This document shows positions 26,790 to 35,454 of a stretch of DNA of 64,000 bases, one piece after another. The stretch is from Dyadobacter bucti. GTDB taxonomy: Bacteria > Bacteroidota > Bacteroidia > Cytophagales > Spirosomataceae. The position numbers and the translations under genes were made by a program. The notes under the pieces are model-generated. The model saw only the letters and a program-made list of their open reading frames with translations. It was not told where the DNA came from and ran no database searches. The DNA is taken from positions 124,001-188,000 of the forward strand of contig NZ_SWFP01000005.1 in NCBI RefSeq assembly GCF_005869225.1. The letters are read 5' to 3'. Each line of letters starts with the position of its first letter. Positions within the stretch are counted from its first letter, which is position 1.

Positions 26790-27902
26790 TTACTCAAAAT
26801 AATTAGGGACCCGGTGACCGCTGTTTTCAAGCAGCCTGTCTTTTTTAAACAATTGTACATCGGAGGTAACCATATCCTGTACCAATGCTTTGAGGTCGTA
26901 CTTAGGCTTCCATCCCAGTTTGGTCATGGATTTGGTTGGATCACCGATCAAGAGTTCCACTTCCGTTGGTCGGAAATACCTTGGATCGACTGCGACAACT
27001 TCTTTTCCGATCGCGATCTGAAAATCAGGGTTATTGCATTTTGATACTTTCGCGATCTCCGCGACGCCTTCACCGGAAAATTCAACCTCGATACCAACTT
27101 CGGCAAACGCCATTCTTACGAAATCACGGATGCGGGTTGTGATACCTGTTGCGATCACAAAATCTTCCGCTATTTCCTGTTGTAATATCAGCCACATTGC
27201 TTCCACAAAATCCTTGGCGTGGCCCCAGTCGCGTTGTGCATCCAGGTTTCCGAGATAGACTTTGTCCTGCAGTCCCAGTGCAATCCTGGCAACGGCACGG
27301 GTGATTTTGCGGGTTACGAACGTTTCACCTCTCAAAGGAGATTCATGGTTAAAAAGAATCCCGTTCACTGCGAACATATCATAAGCCTCGCGGTAGTTTA
27401 CTGTAATCCAATATCCGTAAAGCTTGGCAACCGCATAAGGTGAGCGCGGATAAAAAGGCGTTTTTTCCGATTGAGGAACTTCCTGCACGAGTCCGTAGAG
27501 CTCGGACGTGGATGCCTGGTAAATCTTTGTTTTTTTGGTTAGTCCCAAAAGGCGAACGGCTTCCAGGATACGGAGCGTGCCTATGCCGTCTACATTGGCT
27601 GTATACTCAGGTTCTTCAAAACTTACCTGAACATGCGACATAGCACCCAGGTTATAGATTTCGTCCGGCTGAACTTCCTGGATGATCCTGATAATGTTGG
27701 TTGAATCGCTGAGGTCGCCATAATGCAGGTGAAACCGCACGTTTTTTTCGTGGGGATCTTCGTAGATATGATCAATCCGCTGTGTATTAAATAAAGAGCT
27801 CCGGCGCTTGATACCGTGAACTTCATATCCTTTGCTTAAAAGTAGTTCCGCCAAATAAGAACCATCCTGCCCGGTAATGCCGGTGATTAGGGCTATTTTC
27901 AT
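26790..27902 (-). CDS. gmd: GDP-mannose 4,6-dehydratase
   Basis: A 370-residue short-chain dehydrogenase that converts GDP-mannose to GDP-4-keto-6-deoxymannose, the entry to GDP-fucose and related deoxysugars. The NADP site is GITGQDGSYLAELL (Gly8 to Leu19) and the catalytic pair is Tyr156/Lys160 in RSPYAVAKLYG. No GDP-fucose synthase (fcl) or perosamine synthase follows, so the end product is decided elsewhere. Upstream by 19 bases lies the SPOR lipoprotein gene on the same strand, so the two could share a transcript. Confidence 0.95.
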   Translation of the reverse strand: MKIALITGITGQDGSYLAELLLSKGYEVHGIKRRSSLFNTQRIDHIYEDPHEKNVRFHLHYGDLSDSTNIIRIIQEVQPDEIYNLGAMSHVQVSFEEPEYTANVDGIGTLRILEAVRLLGLTKKTKIYQASTSELYGLVQEVPQSEKTPFYPRSPYAVAKLYGYWITVNYREAYDMFAVNGILFNHESPLRGETFVTRKITRAVARIALGLQDKVYLGNLDAQRDWGHAKDFVEAMWLILQQEIAEDFVIATGITTRIRDFVRMAFAEVGIEVEFSGEGVAEIAKVSKCNNPDFQIAIGKEVVAVDPRYFRPTEVELLIGDPTKSMTKLGWKPKYDLKALVQDMVTSDVQLFKKDRLLENSGHRVPNYFE

Positions 27903-27921
27903 TACGAATGCGTGTTATGGA

Positions 27922-28488
27922 TTAATTATGTTCAGAAACCGGATTTACCATCAGGCTTCTTTTAATTTCTACTCTGTCGGGAAGTATCACAGCTGAGGAA
28001 TATTGTTCGCGTATCATTTCGAGATATTGCTCGGCATCGCTCCGGTACATGAAATCTCCGATTTTAACCCGGTACGTAGGCTGTGAGTAGGAAACATAGG
28101 GGTTCAGATCAGGGAAAGCCTGGTAAATATAGGATTTAGCCGCATCGGCCTCCTGGCGGACATTTCCAACATAGATCTGGATACGGAAACCATTGATATA
28201 ACGGATCGATTTATTCTGCCTAGCCATCGTATCCAAAACCGTTTCCAGCCTCTTGTTCACATACAAAGGTTTGTCGGGATCAGCTTTGGGAAGTGTTTTG
28301 GGACTGGTGGTGTTGGGATTAACGGGCTTTTTACCAACAGTCGGCTCAACATATTCGTAATGAGGACGTACCGAAGAAAGATCTTCGCGGTATTCAGAAC
28401 CAGAGCTGACAACAGATTTTTTACTACATCCCGAAAGGTAAATGCTACCAAGAAGAAGAGCCCATAAAAATTTCTTTTTCAGCAACAT
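27922..28488 (-). CDS. SPOR domain lipoprotein
   Basis: A 188-residue lipoprotein: starting at ATG 28488 the signal peptide ends in a lipobox with Cys21 (IYLSGC). A Pro/Lys-rich linker (about 40-85) leads to a SPOR domain (about 110-180; GFRIQIYVGNVRQEADAA and YRVKIGDFMYRSDAEQYL). SPOR domains bind peptidoglycan stripped of stem peptides, so it probably sits at the periplasmic face and marks septal or turning-over wall. A longer start at 28545 would bury the signal peptide. Divergent from murB, another cell-wall gene. Confidence 0.9.
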   Translation of the reverse strand: MLLKKKFLWALLLGSIYLSGCSKKSVVSSGSEYREDLSSVRPHYEYVEPTVGKKPVNPNTTSPKTLPKADPDKPLYVNKRLETVLDTMARQNKSIRYINGFRIQIYVGNVRQEADAAKSYIYQAFPDLNPYVSYSQPTYRVKIGDFMYRSDAEQYLEMIREQYSSAVILPDRVEIKRSLMVNPVSEHN

Positions 28489-28570
28489 ATCCTTATTTGT
28501 TACATATGAGCCTACAAACTTAATCAAAAATGGATGAATCACCATACAAGGCTATTTTGAATGTAATACC

Positions 28571-28578
28571 TAACTTTG
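28571..28578 (+). promoter_or_regulatory. Possible -7 box for the murB operon
   Basis: TAACTTTG, an exact TAnnTTTG match, lies 23 nt before the murB ATG. A TTTG occurs only 11 nt upstream of it, too close for a normal -33, so support is partial. Confidence 0.4.
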
Positions 28579-28600
28579 CCGGGGTTATCAAATATCTTCA

Positions 28601-29617
28601 ATGCAGATCCGGCCGAATTTTTCACTGCGTCATTTCAATACTTTCGGGCTTGATTCCAGCGCCCGTTTTTTTGTGGAAGTGTCTTCCGCTACAGAATTAA
28701 CCGAAATTCTGGCGGATCAGGTATGGAAACATACACCAAAATTTATTCTCGGTGGCGGAAGTAATGTTCTGTTTACCCGGGATATCGACGCCCTGGTGAT
28801 CCATCCGGCTATCAAGGGAATTGAAAAAATAAAGGAAGATGATCTGCATGTATGGGTGAAAGCTGGCGCGGGCGAGATCTGGCATGACTTCGTCATGTAT
28901 TGTGTAGATCGCAATTACGGAGGTGTCGAAAACCTTTCGCTGATTCCGGGAACGGTAGGGGCCGCACCCATGCAGAACATTGGTGCATACGGAGTTGAGA
29001 TCAAGGATGTGATCCATAGTGTGGAGGCCGTTTCGATACAAACGGGCGATGTAACGATATTTTCAAAGGAAGAATGTCAGTTTGGCTACCGGGAAAGTGT
29101 TTTCAAGAGGGATTTGAAAGACCAATACATTATTACCGGCGCAACATTTGTCCTGAATAAAAAACCCGTTTTGAATGTAGGCTACGGGGATATTCAAAAG
29201 ACTTTGCAGGAAATGAACGTCGGCGATGTTACCATTAAAACGGTTAGCGAAGCAGTAATGCATATCCGCCGCAGCAAACTTCCCGACCCGGCGGTAATCG
29301 GAAATGCAGGCAGTTTTTTCAAAAATCCGGAAATTGCACTTGACTTATATACTGACCTGCAAAGCAAATTTCCCGGAATCCCTGGTTACCCCGTCGGAAA
29401 TGGAAAAATAAAGGTGCCTGCCGGCTGGCTGATTGAAAAAGCAGGCTGGAAGGGTTACCGCCAGGGGGCCATTGGCGTACATGAAAAACAGGCGTTGGTA
29501 TTGGTTAATTATGGTGGGGGCAGCGGGAATGAGATCAAAACATTGTCAGAAACGATACAGGATTCTGTAGAGCAGAAATTCGGGATCCGCCTGAACGCAG
29601 AGGTAAATTTTTTATAA
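28601..29617 (+). CDS. murB: UDP-N-acetylmuramate dehydrogenase
   Basis: A 338-residue FAD-dependent reductase completing UDP-MurNAc synthesis in the cytoplasm. FAD-binding motifs GGGSNVLF and IPGTVGAAPMQNIGAYG are present, as is the catalytic GNAGSFFKNP serine loop; length and the YRxS region (FGYRESVFK) indicate the E. coli-like type I enzyme. It heads a probable operon: the GT-C gene starts 16 bases after its stop and the T9SS esterase follows 27 bases later. Confidence 0.96.
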   Translation: MQIRPNFSLRHFNTFGLDSSARFFVEVSSATELTEILADQVWKHTPKFILGGGSNVLFTRDIDALVIHPAIKGIEKIKEDDLHVWVKAGAGEIWHDFVMYCVDRNYGGVENLSLIPGTVGAAPMQNIGAYGVEIKDVIHSVEAVSIQTGDVTIFSKEECQFGYRESVFKRDLKDQYIITGATFVLNKKPVLNVGYGDIQKTLQEMNVGDVTIKTVSEAVMHIRRSKLPDPAVIGNAGSFFKNPEIALDLYTDLQSKFPGIPGYPVGNGKIKVPAGWLIEKAGWKGYRQGAIGVHEKQALVLVNYGGGSGNEIKTLSETIQDSVEQKFGIRLNAEVNFL

Positions 29618-29632
29618 AATAGTATCGGATAT

Positions 29633-30856
29633 ATGTTTTCCAGGAAGTTATACACATCGCTGTTTCTGTTCGTACTGTATGTCATTGTCTTTTTCCTGAA
29701 AGAGAATTTTACCGTTGAACTCTACCAGGACGAATTCCATTATTTGCCCACAGCCGTGTTTTTCAGCCACGAGCCTATCCCTTCGATCGATTTATTAAAA
29801 AGTTACAATGAACTGAACACGCCAATTCCTTTCATACTAGGCGGTTGGGTAGTCAATATTTTTGGCGAAAATATCCAATATCTCAGGCTGCTGACCTTTG
29901 GCGTCAGTTTTTTACTGCTGATGCTTTTTGTATGGAACAGCCCCGACAGGTCCAAACGTTTCTGGCTCTGCCTGATTGGACTAATGGCTTTTCCAAACTA
30001 TTATTTGTGCAGCGTTTATTACTATACCGATATTTTCGCCTGGGTATTTTTGCTCGGGGGCATCATTGCTTATATCAAAAGGATCCATTGGGCTGGGCTG
30101 CTGCTGTTTGTCGGGGCGATTAGTTGCAGGCAGTATATGCTCGCTTTTCCCGCGGCAATTGTGGGTCACGAGCTGTTAGGAATATTAAGAAATTCTTCCG
30201 GGATGAAGGATTTTGTGAGTAAGTTATTCTCGGATAAAACCTGGGTGTATTATGCAGTCGCTTTTCTGAGTATCGTTCCATGGTTTTTGCTCTGGAACGG
30301 CCCTGCACCGGCTGCCGTGATGGCGGAGCAGCATTATGATTCCGACAAGCTGATCCAGTATAATTTCGGGTATGTTATGTATGCCTCGGTTTGTCTGGCT
30401 GTTTATTACGTGATTCCCGAGGTGCTGATCACCCGAAAACTGGGTTATTTTATTGAATATCCCCGTAAATATCCTCGCCTTTTTGTTGTATTATTGCTAC
30501 TAATAGCAACATTAATCATATTTTTTCCGGCCAAACAAGCTTATAACCCCTATTTTACCTGGCCCTACCTCGGATATGTCGATCAGCTCTTCATGACACT
30601 TCATATCACAGGTTTGGTGAAGCAGATTTGTTTCGGATTATTGATGCTGGTCACATTAATGCGGTTTATTTCCCCTCAGTTTAATCTGGGCAGCTGGATG
30701 TTCGTGTTCAACACTTTGTTGCTTGGGAAAGCCCAGCTGTCCTGGGACAAATATTCCCTGCCGGTCATTATGGCGCTATGGTTTCTGGCGATGTTTGATC
30801 AGTATTGGTCTTTGAATGAAAATGTGAAGAGCCTGGAAGGGGAGAAGGTTGTATAA
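29633..30856 (+). CDS. Multi-pass GT-C glycosyltransferase, ALG10/DIE2-like
   Basis: A 407-residue integral membrane protein with about ten hydrophobic segments. After the first helix comes an acidic DE motif (YQDEFHYLP), the usual GT-C loop that handles polyprenyl-phosphate sugar donors. The order DE-x-H-x-P, then a TP-containing loop (NELNTPIPFILGG), LMAFPNYYL, VYYYTD and CRQYMLAFP resembles eukaryotic ALG10 (MDEIFHLPQ, TTLPGLY, AVFPTLYF, LYYTE, FRQTNIIW), which uses dolichyl-phosphate-glucose. The likeness is from memory and inspection, not an alignment. Substrate unknown. It is in an operon with murB and an esterase. Confidence 0.7.
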   Translation: MFSRKLYTSLFLFVLYVIVFFLKENFTVELYQDEFHYLPTAVFFSHEPIPSIDLLKSYNELNTPIPFILGGWVVNIFGENIQYLRLLTFGVSFLLLMLFVWNSPDRSKRFWLCLIGLMAFPNYYLCSVYYYTDIFAWVFLLGGIIAYIKRIHWAGLLLFVGAISCRQYMLAFPAAIVGHELLGILRNSSGMKDFVSKLFSDKTWVYYAVAFLSIVPWFLLWNGPAPAAVMAEQHYDSDKLIQYNFGYVMYASVCLAVYYVIPEVLITRKLGYFIEYPRKYPRLFVVLLLLIATLIIFFPAKQAYNPYFTWPYLGYVDQLFMTLHITGLVKQICFGLLMLVTLMRFISPQFNLGSWMFVFNTLLLGKAQLSWDKYSLPVIMALWFLAMFDQYWSLNENVKSLEGEKVV

Positions 30857-30882
30857 TAGATATCAGTTATTTATTGGATGAA

Positions 30883-32880
30883 ATGAAATTTACCAAAATG
30901 AAGGTCATTACTCTGGCGCTTTCCATGCTCGTTTTTGTCGGAGAGGCTTATGCAGAACGTATTTATTCTGTTGTTTTCAGCCAGATTCCGAAAGATTTTC
31001 AGCTTTATGCAAGGGGTGACGATAACAAGGCTGAAGTGCCTGTCGAGGGGGTGATTGAAGTGACGGGCTGGAACCACATGTCGGTTGTTGTCTACCGCAA
31101 TAAAGTGCGTGTCGGATATATCAAAGCGGTTCTGCAGTACACCGGAAATACGGCCAGCTTTTCGATGAAGCCTACAATCACGGCTGAAATGGCTGATTAC
31201 GATTTTGAAATTTATGCCTGTAAAACCGATGATTCAACGCAGCTTGCCAAGCGAACAGAGATTGTTGCAGGCGACTTTTATGTGATCAGCGGGCAGTCTA
31301 ATGCTGCGGCGGTGCACTTCGGGAGCTGGTCAAGCAAGTACGCACGTACGATCGCCAGAACGCCTGACAACGAACCCAATATTGGGGCTGGTGATACGCT
31401 CTGGATACAGTCGAGCTGGTCGTGGCCGTATGCCGGGGCGTGGGGCGTGGAGATGCAGCGGGACATACTTGAAAATCATGGGATACCTACCTGCGTAATA
31501 AACGGAGCCCTGCCGGGATCCTACATCAGCTACCACACCGAAAGAAATGCAGCCAATCCCGGCGCTCCTTCGTTGTACGGATATCTGTATTCAAGGATCA
31601 AAGTGTCAAAAGCGAGCAGGATAAGGGCATTTATATGGTACCAGGGTGAGCAGGAAGCTTTGGAGAACATCCGGACCTATCAGCAGGAATATGATAAGCT
31701 GTTCAATTACTGGCAGACGGATTATCCGATGGTCGACAAGTTCGTGGTAGTACAGATCCCGGTTCTTTTTAATCCCTTTTATTATGCCGGGACCTTACGG
31801 GAATTTCAGCGCAAAACGAAGTATACCTATCCCAAAACAGACCATTTTAATGTAATGGGGCTGCCGTATTTTGATGGTATACACTATGATATTAAAGGCT
31901 ATCAACAGCTGGGCCACAGATTTTTCCGTTATTTCGAACCAGATATTTATGGTGCTGCGGACGATATCAATTTGCAATGTCCGGACATGAAAAAGGTATT
32001 TTATTCGTCGGATAAAAAAGATGAAATCACCATTCAATATGAGCAGGGACAGAATATGGTTTGGCCGGCCGATACGCTGATCGACGATGTGAACGGTAAT
32101 AAATTTTTAAAAGGGCTGAAAGACGTTTATTTCTTCGATGGCGATGAAACAAAACCCGCCAATATTCAATCGGGGACTGCACAGGGTAACTTGGTTAAAC
32201 TGAAACTGACAGCTGCGTCGACGGCCAAAAAACTGAATTATTTACCAGCTTACAAAGGTGAACAGATCCGGATATATTACGGACCTTTTCTTAAGAATAC
32301 GAAAGGTTTGGGGGCGTTTTCATTTCAGGAAGCCGCGATCGCCGATCTGCTGGTTTTCTCTAAATTTGAAGCTACCGAATCACCTATGGCGACTGTGAAT
32401 GTATCCTGGACTTCAACCGGTGCAGAGACTTTCATACTGCAAAGAAAAGTAGACGGAGCAGCTGATTTTGTCAATGTTGAAGGCTTCGACGGAAAAGCCT
32501 CCACTTTCGAAGACAAGAACGTTGTCCCCAATACAACTTATACCTATCGGATTCAGGCGTTCAGCGCGGCTTCGGAATCTGTTTTGATGACTACAGCCGT
32601 CAAAACATCACCGTTACTTGCTAATGAGCCTAATAACCAGGATATTTTGTGGAAAGTATATCCGAATCCTGTGACCGAGCAAATCCGGGTTGAATTCAAA
32701 AATGCCACTTCGGGTCAGTTGCAATTGCTTAGCCCGACCGGTCAAAGCCTGCAGTCGGCGCAATTGGTATCCAAAAAATATTACCAGATCAACGTCACGA
32801 CTTTACCTTCCGGCATTTACATTTTGTCGCTGACGAAAAGTGACGGTGTTACCATTAGCAGAAAAGTCATTAAAAAGTAA
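30883..32880 (+). CDS. Secreted SGNH esterase with T9SS type A sorting domain
   Basis: A 665-residue secreted protein (ATG at 30883; signal peptide ending near EAYA). The catalytic domain (about 90-370) is of the sialate O-acetylesterase/SASA kind: Ser139 in SGQSNA, WYQGEQE (the block-III-like motif), and the Asp331/His334 pair in FDGIHYD. It should remove acetyl groups from a carbohydrate. A fibronectin III-like domain (about 500-575) and a C-terminal T9SS sorting domain (about 590-665; VYPNP, then LPSGIYILSL) follow, so it is exported across the outer membrane. The stop codon lies within a 50-bp palindrome. Confidence 0.85.
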   Translation: MKFTKMKVITLALSMLVFVGEAYAERIYSVVFSQIPKDFQLYARGDDNKAEVPVEGVIEVTGWNHMSVVVYRNKVRVGYIKAVLQYTGNTASFSMKPTITAEMADYDFEIYACKTDDSTQLAKRTEIVAGDFYVISGQSNAAAVHFGSWSSKYARTIARTPDNEPNIGAGDTLWIQSSWSWPYAGAWGVEMQRDILENHGIPTCVINGALPGSYISYHTERNAANPGAPSLYGYLYSRIKVSKASRIRAFIWYQGEQEALENIRTYQQEYDKLFNYWQTDYPMVDKFVVVQIPVLFNPFYYAGTLREFQRKTKYTYPKTDHFNVMGLPYFDGIHYDIKGYQQLGHRFFRYFEPDIYGAADDINLQCPDMKKVFYSSDKKDEITIQYEQGQNMVWPADTLIDDVNGNKFLKGLKDVYFFDGDETKPANIQSGTAQGNLVKLKLTAASTAKKLNYLPAYKGEQIRIYYGPFLKNTKGLGAFSFQEAAIADLLVFSKFEATESPMATVNVSWTSTGAETFILQRKVDGAADFVNVEGFDGKASTFEDKNVVPNTTYTYRIQAFSAASESVLMTTAVKTSPLLANEPNNQDILWKVYPNPVTEQIRVEFKNATSGQLQLLSPTGQSLQSAQLVSKKYYQINVTTLPSGIYILSLTKSDGVTISRKVIKK

Positions 32881-32914
32881 AAGCCGGTTAACCGGCTTTT
32901 ACTTTTTAATGACT
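32865..32914. terminator. 50-bp perfect palindrome, bidirectional terminator
   Basis: A perfect palindrome centred at 32889/32890 on ccggttaaccgg, with arms running through aaaagtaaaag to the outer cattaa and agt/act ends. It contains the last five codons and the stop of the esterase, and ends 15 bases before the stop of the convergent GT2 gene. The T-rich outer arms make it a terminator in both directions. Confidence 0.85.
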
Positions 32915-32928
32915 CAGAACATCTGTAT

Positions 32929-33639
32929 TCAACTTCCCAGTCCATATCTGACAATACAGTACAAAGCACGGAAGCCATCTTTCCAGTTTATTTTTTTACC
33001 CTCTTCGTAAGTCCTGCCGTAGTACGATACCCCTACTTCATAAATCCGGATCTTGGGGACTTTTGAAATTTTGGCCGTTACTTCCGGCTCAAACCCGAAC
33101 CGTTTTTCAAGTAGGACGATATTTTTCAACAAATCAGCCCTGAATAGTTTGTAGCAGGTTTCCATATCCGTCAGATTGAGATTGGTAAACACGTTGCTCA
33201 AAGTTGTCAGGAATTTGTTACCGATCGTATGCCAGAAAAACAGTATTCTGTGAGGACGTCCACCCATAAACCGTGATCCGTATACTACATCAGCATATCC
33301 GTCGATCACGGGCTTCAGCAGGATATTGAATTCCTGAGGGTCGTATTCAAGGTCTGCATCCTGAACGATAATGTAATCTCCACTTGCTTTCCGGATTCCT
33401 GTATGCAAAGCTGCCCCTTTTCCCTGGTTGTATTCATGGCGAAAGTAGCTTACTTCCATGAGAGGATTTTCTTCGATAAACCGTTTTGCAACTCCTTCTG
33501 TATTATCTGCGGAACAGTCGTTAACAATGACTATTTCCTTTTGAAAGCCGCCAATTAGTTCAACGGATTTAAGCTTTTCCAGTACTTTCAAAATGGTTTT
33601 TTCTTCATTGTAAGCTGGAACGATAACAGATAATTTCAT
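32929..33639 (-). CDS. GT2 glycosyltransferase, dolichyl-phosphate-hexose-synthase-like
   Basis: A 236-residue GT-A domain protein with no membrane helices. MKLSVIVPAYNEEKTI, IVNDCSADNT, the metal site DADLEYDP, VYGSRFMGG and TDMETCYKLFR match the DPM1/Alg5 branch, which moves mannose or glucose from a nucleotide to polyprenyl phosphate on the cytoplasmic face. The sugar is not decided by sequence. It converges on the esterase of the GT-C operon, and its product is the kind of donor a GT-C enzyme would need. Confidence 0.88.
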   Translation of the reverse strand: MKLSVIVPAYNEEKTILKVLEKLKSVELIGGFQKEIVIVNDCSADNTEGVAKRFIEENPLMEVSYFRHEYNQGKGAALHTGIRKASGDYIIVQDADLEYDPQEFNILLKPVIDGYADVVYGSRFMGGRPHRILFFWHTIGNKFLTTLSNVFTNLNLTDMETCYKLFRADLLKNIVLLEKRFGFEPEVTAKISKVPKIRIYEVGVSYYGRTYEEGKKINWKDGFRALYCIVRYGLGS

Positions 33640-33699
33640 CAGGCTAATAATAGAGTACTACAATTTACAAAATAGCAAAAGGCATCAGGGGGCTGGATT

Positions 33700-34608
33700 T
33701 TAATCAAAACACAAAGAAGCCGCGCCCAGAAGACCTGCATCATTGGCTAGTGTGGCGCGTTTGATGCTGATTGTTTTAAGGTAATACGGTGTCAACCAAT
33801 ATTGAAAACGTTCATTGATGGCAGGCATGATAAATTCAAATGACGCAGAAATACCGCCGCCGATAAGAATTGTAGTGATATCCAGGATCCGGATCATAGA
33901 AACCAGGCCTTCGCCCAGCAGGTAACCCATTTCGTAAAATACCTGTTTTGCCAGCTCGTCACCGCCAGAAGCGGCCGCTACAAGTCCGGTGGTAGAGATG
34001 GTGCCGTCAGAAGGAAGCTGCGTTTGTCCGGTATAATTGGCACGCATGGCATTGGCAAGATCAAGAAGCTCTTTTTTGCCGATATTCCTTTCCAGCACTT
34101 TTCCGTTTTTGGAAGGAACGTGGCCGGGCTCCATGGCATTTCCGCCTCCACCTTTGAACACCTTCTTATCAATGATTGCCGCGCCGCCTATACCCGTACC
34201 GAGTGTTACAAAGATATAGTCTTCCGGAAGCTTGTCTTCGCCAAAATAGTACTCTCCCAGCGCCGCTGCGTTGGCGTCGTTTTCAAGATAAAAATCGTGG
34301 TTGGGAAATCTTTCTTTCAGATCAGGGACAATAGCAATACCATCAATTTCGGGGATCGCGGTAATTTCTATCAGGGTCGTCCTGTCGCGGGTAGTAAGTC
34401 CTGGAACTCCTATTCCGACCCTTTTAACCTCGGGATACTCAACAAGCTGTAACGCGATAGCATCACCCAGCCGGTCTATAAAATGCCCCGAACTACGCCA
34501 GCTGGCGGTATCGTGACTGTAAAAATTTGAAATTCTTCCATCCGTAGCGTCAACGATCCCCATTTTTACGTTAGTACCGCCCACGTCTATACCGAGGTAT
34601 TGTTCCAT
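33700..34608 (-). CDS. ROK family sugar kinase (probable glucokinase)
   Basis: A 302-residue ROK kinase. The phosphate loop GIDVGGTNVKMG is at residues 5-16, NDANAAALGEY and the second phosphate motif TLGTGIGGA are clear, and EPGH marks the sugar-binding His. The usual CxCGxxGCxE zinc cluster after it is absent: the chain goes EPGHVPSKNGKVLERNIGK, with no cysteine. It would make glucose-6-phosphate or a related sugar phosphate in the cytoplasm. Upstream, about 70 bp away, is the SDR gene on the same strand. Confidence 0.87.
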   Translation of the reverse strand: MEQYLGIDVGGTNVKMGIVDATDGRISNFYSHDTASWRSSGHFIDRLGDAIALQLVEYPEVKRVGIGVPGLTTRDRTTLIEITAIPEIDGIAIVPDLKERFPNHDFYLENDANAAALGEYYFGEDKLPEDYIFVTLGTGIGGAAIIDKKVFKGGGGNAMEPGHVPSKNGKVLERNIGKKELLDLANAMRANYTGQTQLPSDGTISTTGLVAAASGGDELAKQVFYEMGYLLGEGLVSMIRILDITTILIGGGISASFEFIMPAINERFQYWLTPYYLKTISIKRATLANDAGLLGAASLCFD

Positions 34609-34681
34609 GAAATGAAATATGGGTTTAATAAATAATTTTAAAAATGCGGCAATTTAGTAAAATTGCTCCATTGTTCACTAA

Positions 34682-35392
34682 TCAATCCAAATCTCCCAGC
34701 TGCGGACGGATCAAAATTTCTTCCATGACCGCACGCGGTGAAAGTGAGTACGCGGCCCAGACCGACTCGGCTATGTCACTCACATCCATAAATCTCTCCT
34801 CCGGCAGATCACTTCCTTTCCAGCTGTCGGTATATGTCGCGCCGGGGAGCACGGCAGTTACTTTCACATTGTAAGGTTTCATCTCGGCCCTCAGGACTTT
34901 GGTCATACCATAAAGGGCAAATTTTGATATACAGTAAGATCCTCCATTGGGGTAAGCCATGATGCTGGCAGTGGAACACAGCGTAAAAATATGGCCTTTT
35001 TTCTGCTCCATCATCTCGTTGATAAAGCCGCGTGTGAGGTGGTAGGCGCTGTAAACATTGGTTTCCATGGTTTTTTCCAATGTTCCTTCGGTTTCATTGC
35101 TGATCTGTCCTGGAAAAAACACGCCGGTGTTGTTAATCAATACCTCTGTAAACCTGTTTTTGGATTTAACAAAATCGATAAAGCCATCCAGCTCTTTTCG
35201 TACCGACAGATCGGCTTGTAAATAATATAATTCGGAAGAAGGAAAGCTGCTCTTCATTTCTTCGTGCAAAGCATCCAGTTCACTACTATTTCTGGCACAG
35301 GTGATTATGTCAAAACCTCCGGCCAGAAACCGCTCAATCAGTGCTTTTCCGATACCTTTCGTCCCGCCGGTTACAACTGCTAATGGATTCAT
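34682..35392 (-). CDS. Short-chain dehydrogenase/reductase
   Basis: A 236-residue classical SDR. The nucleotide site is TGGTKGIG (residues 8-15), the NNTG strand motif is INNTG, and the active site is Ser/Tyr153/Lys157 in SYCISKFALYG. Substrate cannot be told. The C-terminus (MEEILIRPQLGDLD) resembles the 3-ketoacyl-ACP-reductase-like group without proving it. Divergent from mlaE; the gap is 62 bp. Confidence 0.88.
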   Translation of the reverse strand: MNPLAVVTGGTKGIGKALIERFLAGGFDIITCARNSSELDALHEEMKSSFPSSELYYLQADLSVRKELDGFIDFVKSKNRFTEVLINNTGVFFPGQISNETEGTLEKTMETNVYSAYHLTRGFINEMMEQKKGHIFTLCSTASIMAYPNGGSYCISKFALYGMTKVLRAEMKPYNVKVTAVLPGATYTDSWKGSDLPEERFMDVSDIAESVWAAYSLSPRAVMEEILIRPQLGDLD

Positions 35393-35454
35393 TTTTCTGA
35401 TTACTTCTTTTTTTGCCTAATTTTCCCGAAAATATTGAATACAATCTAGATATC

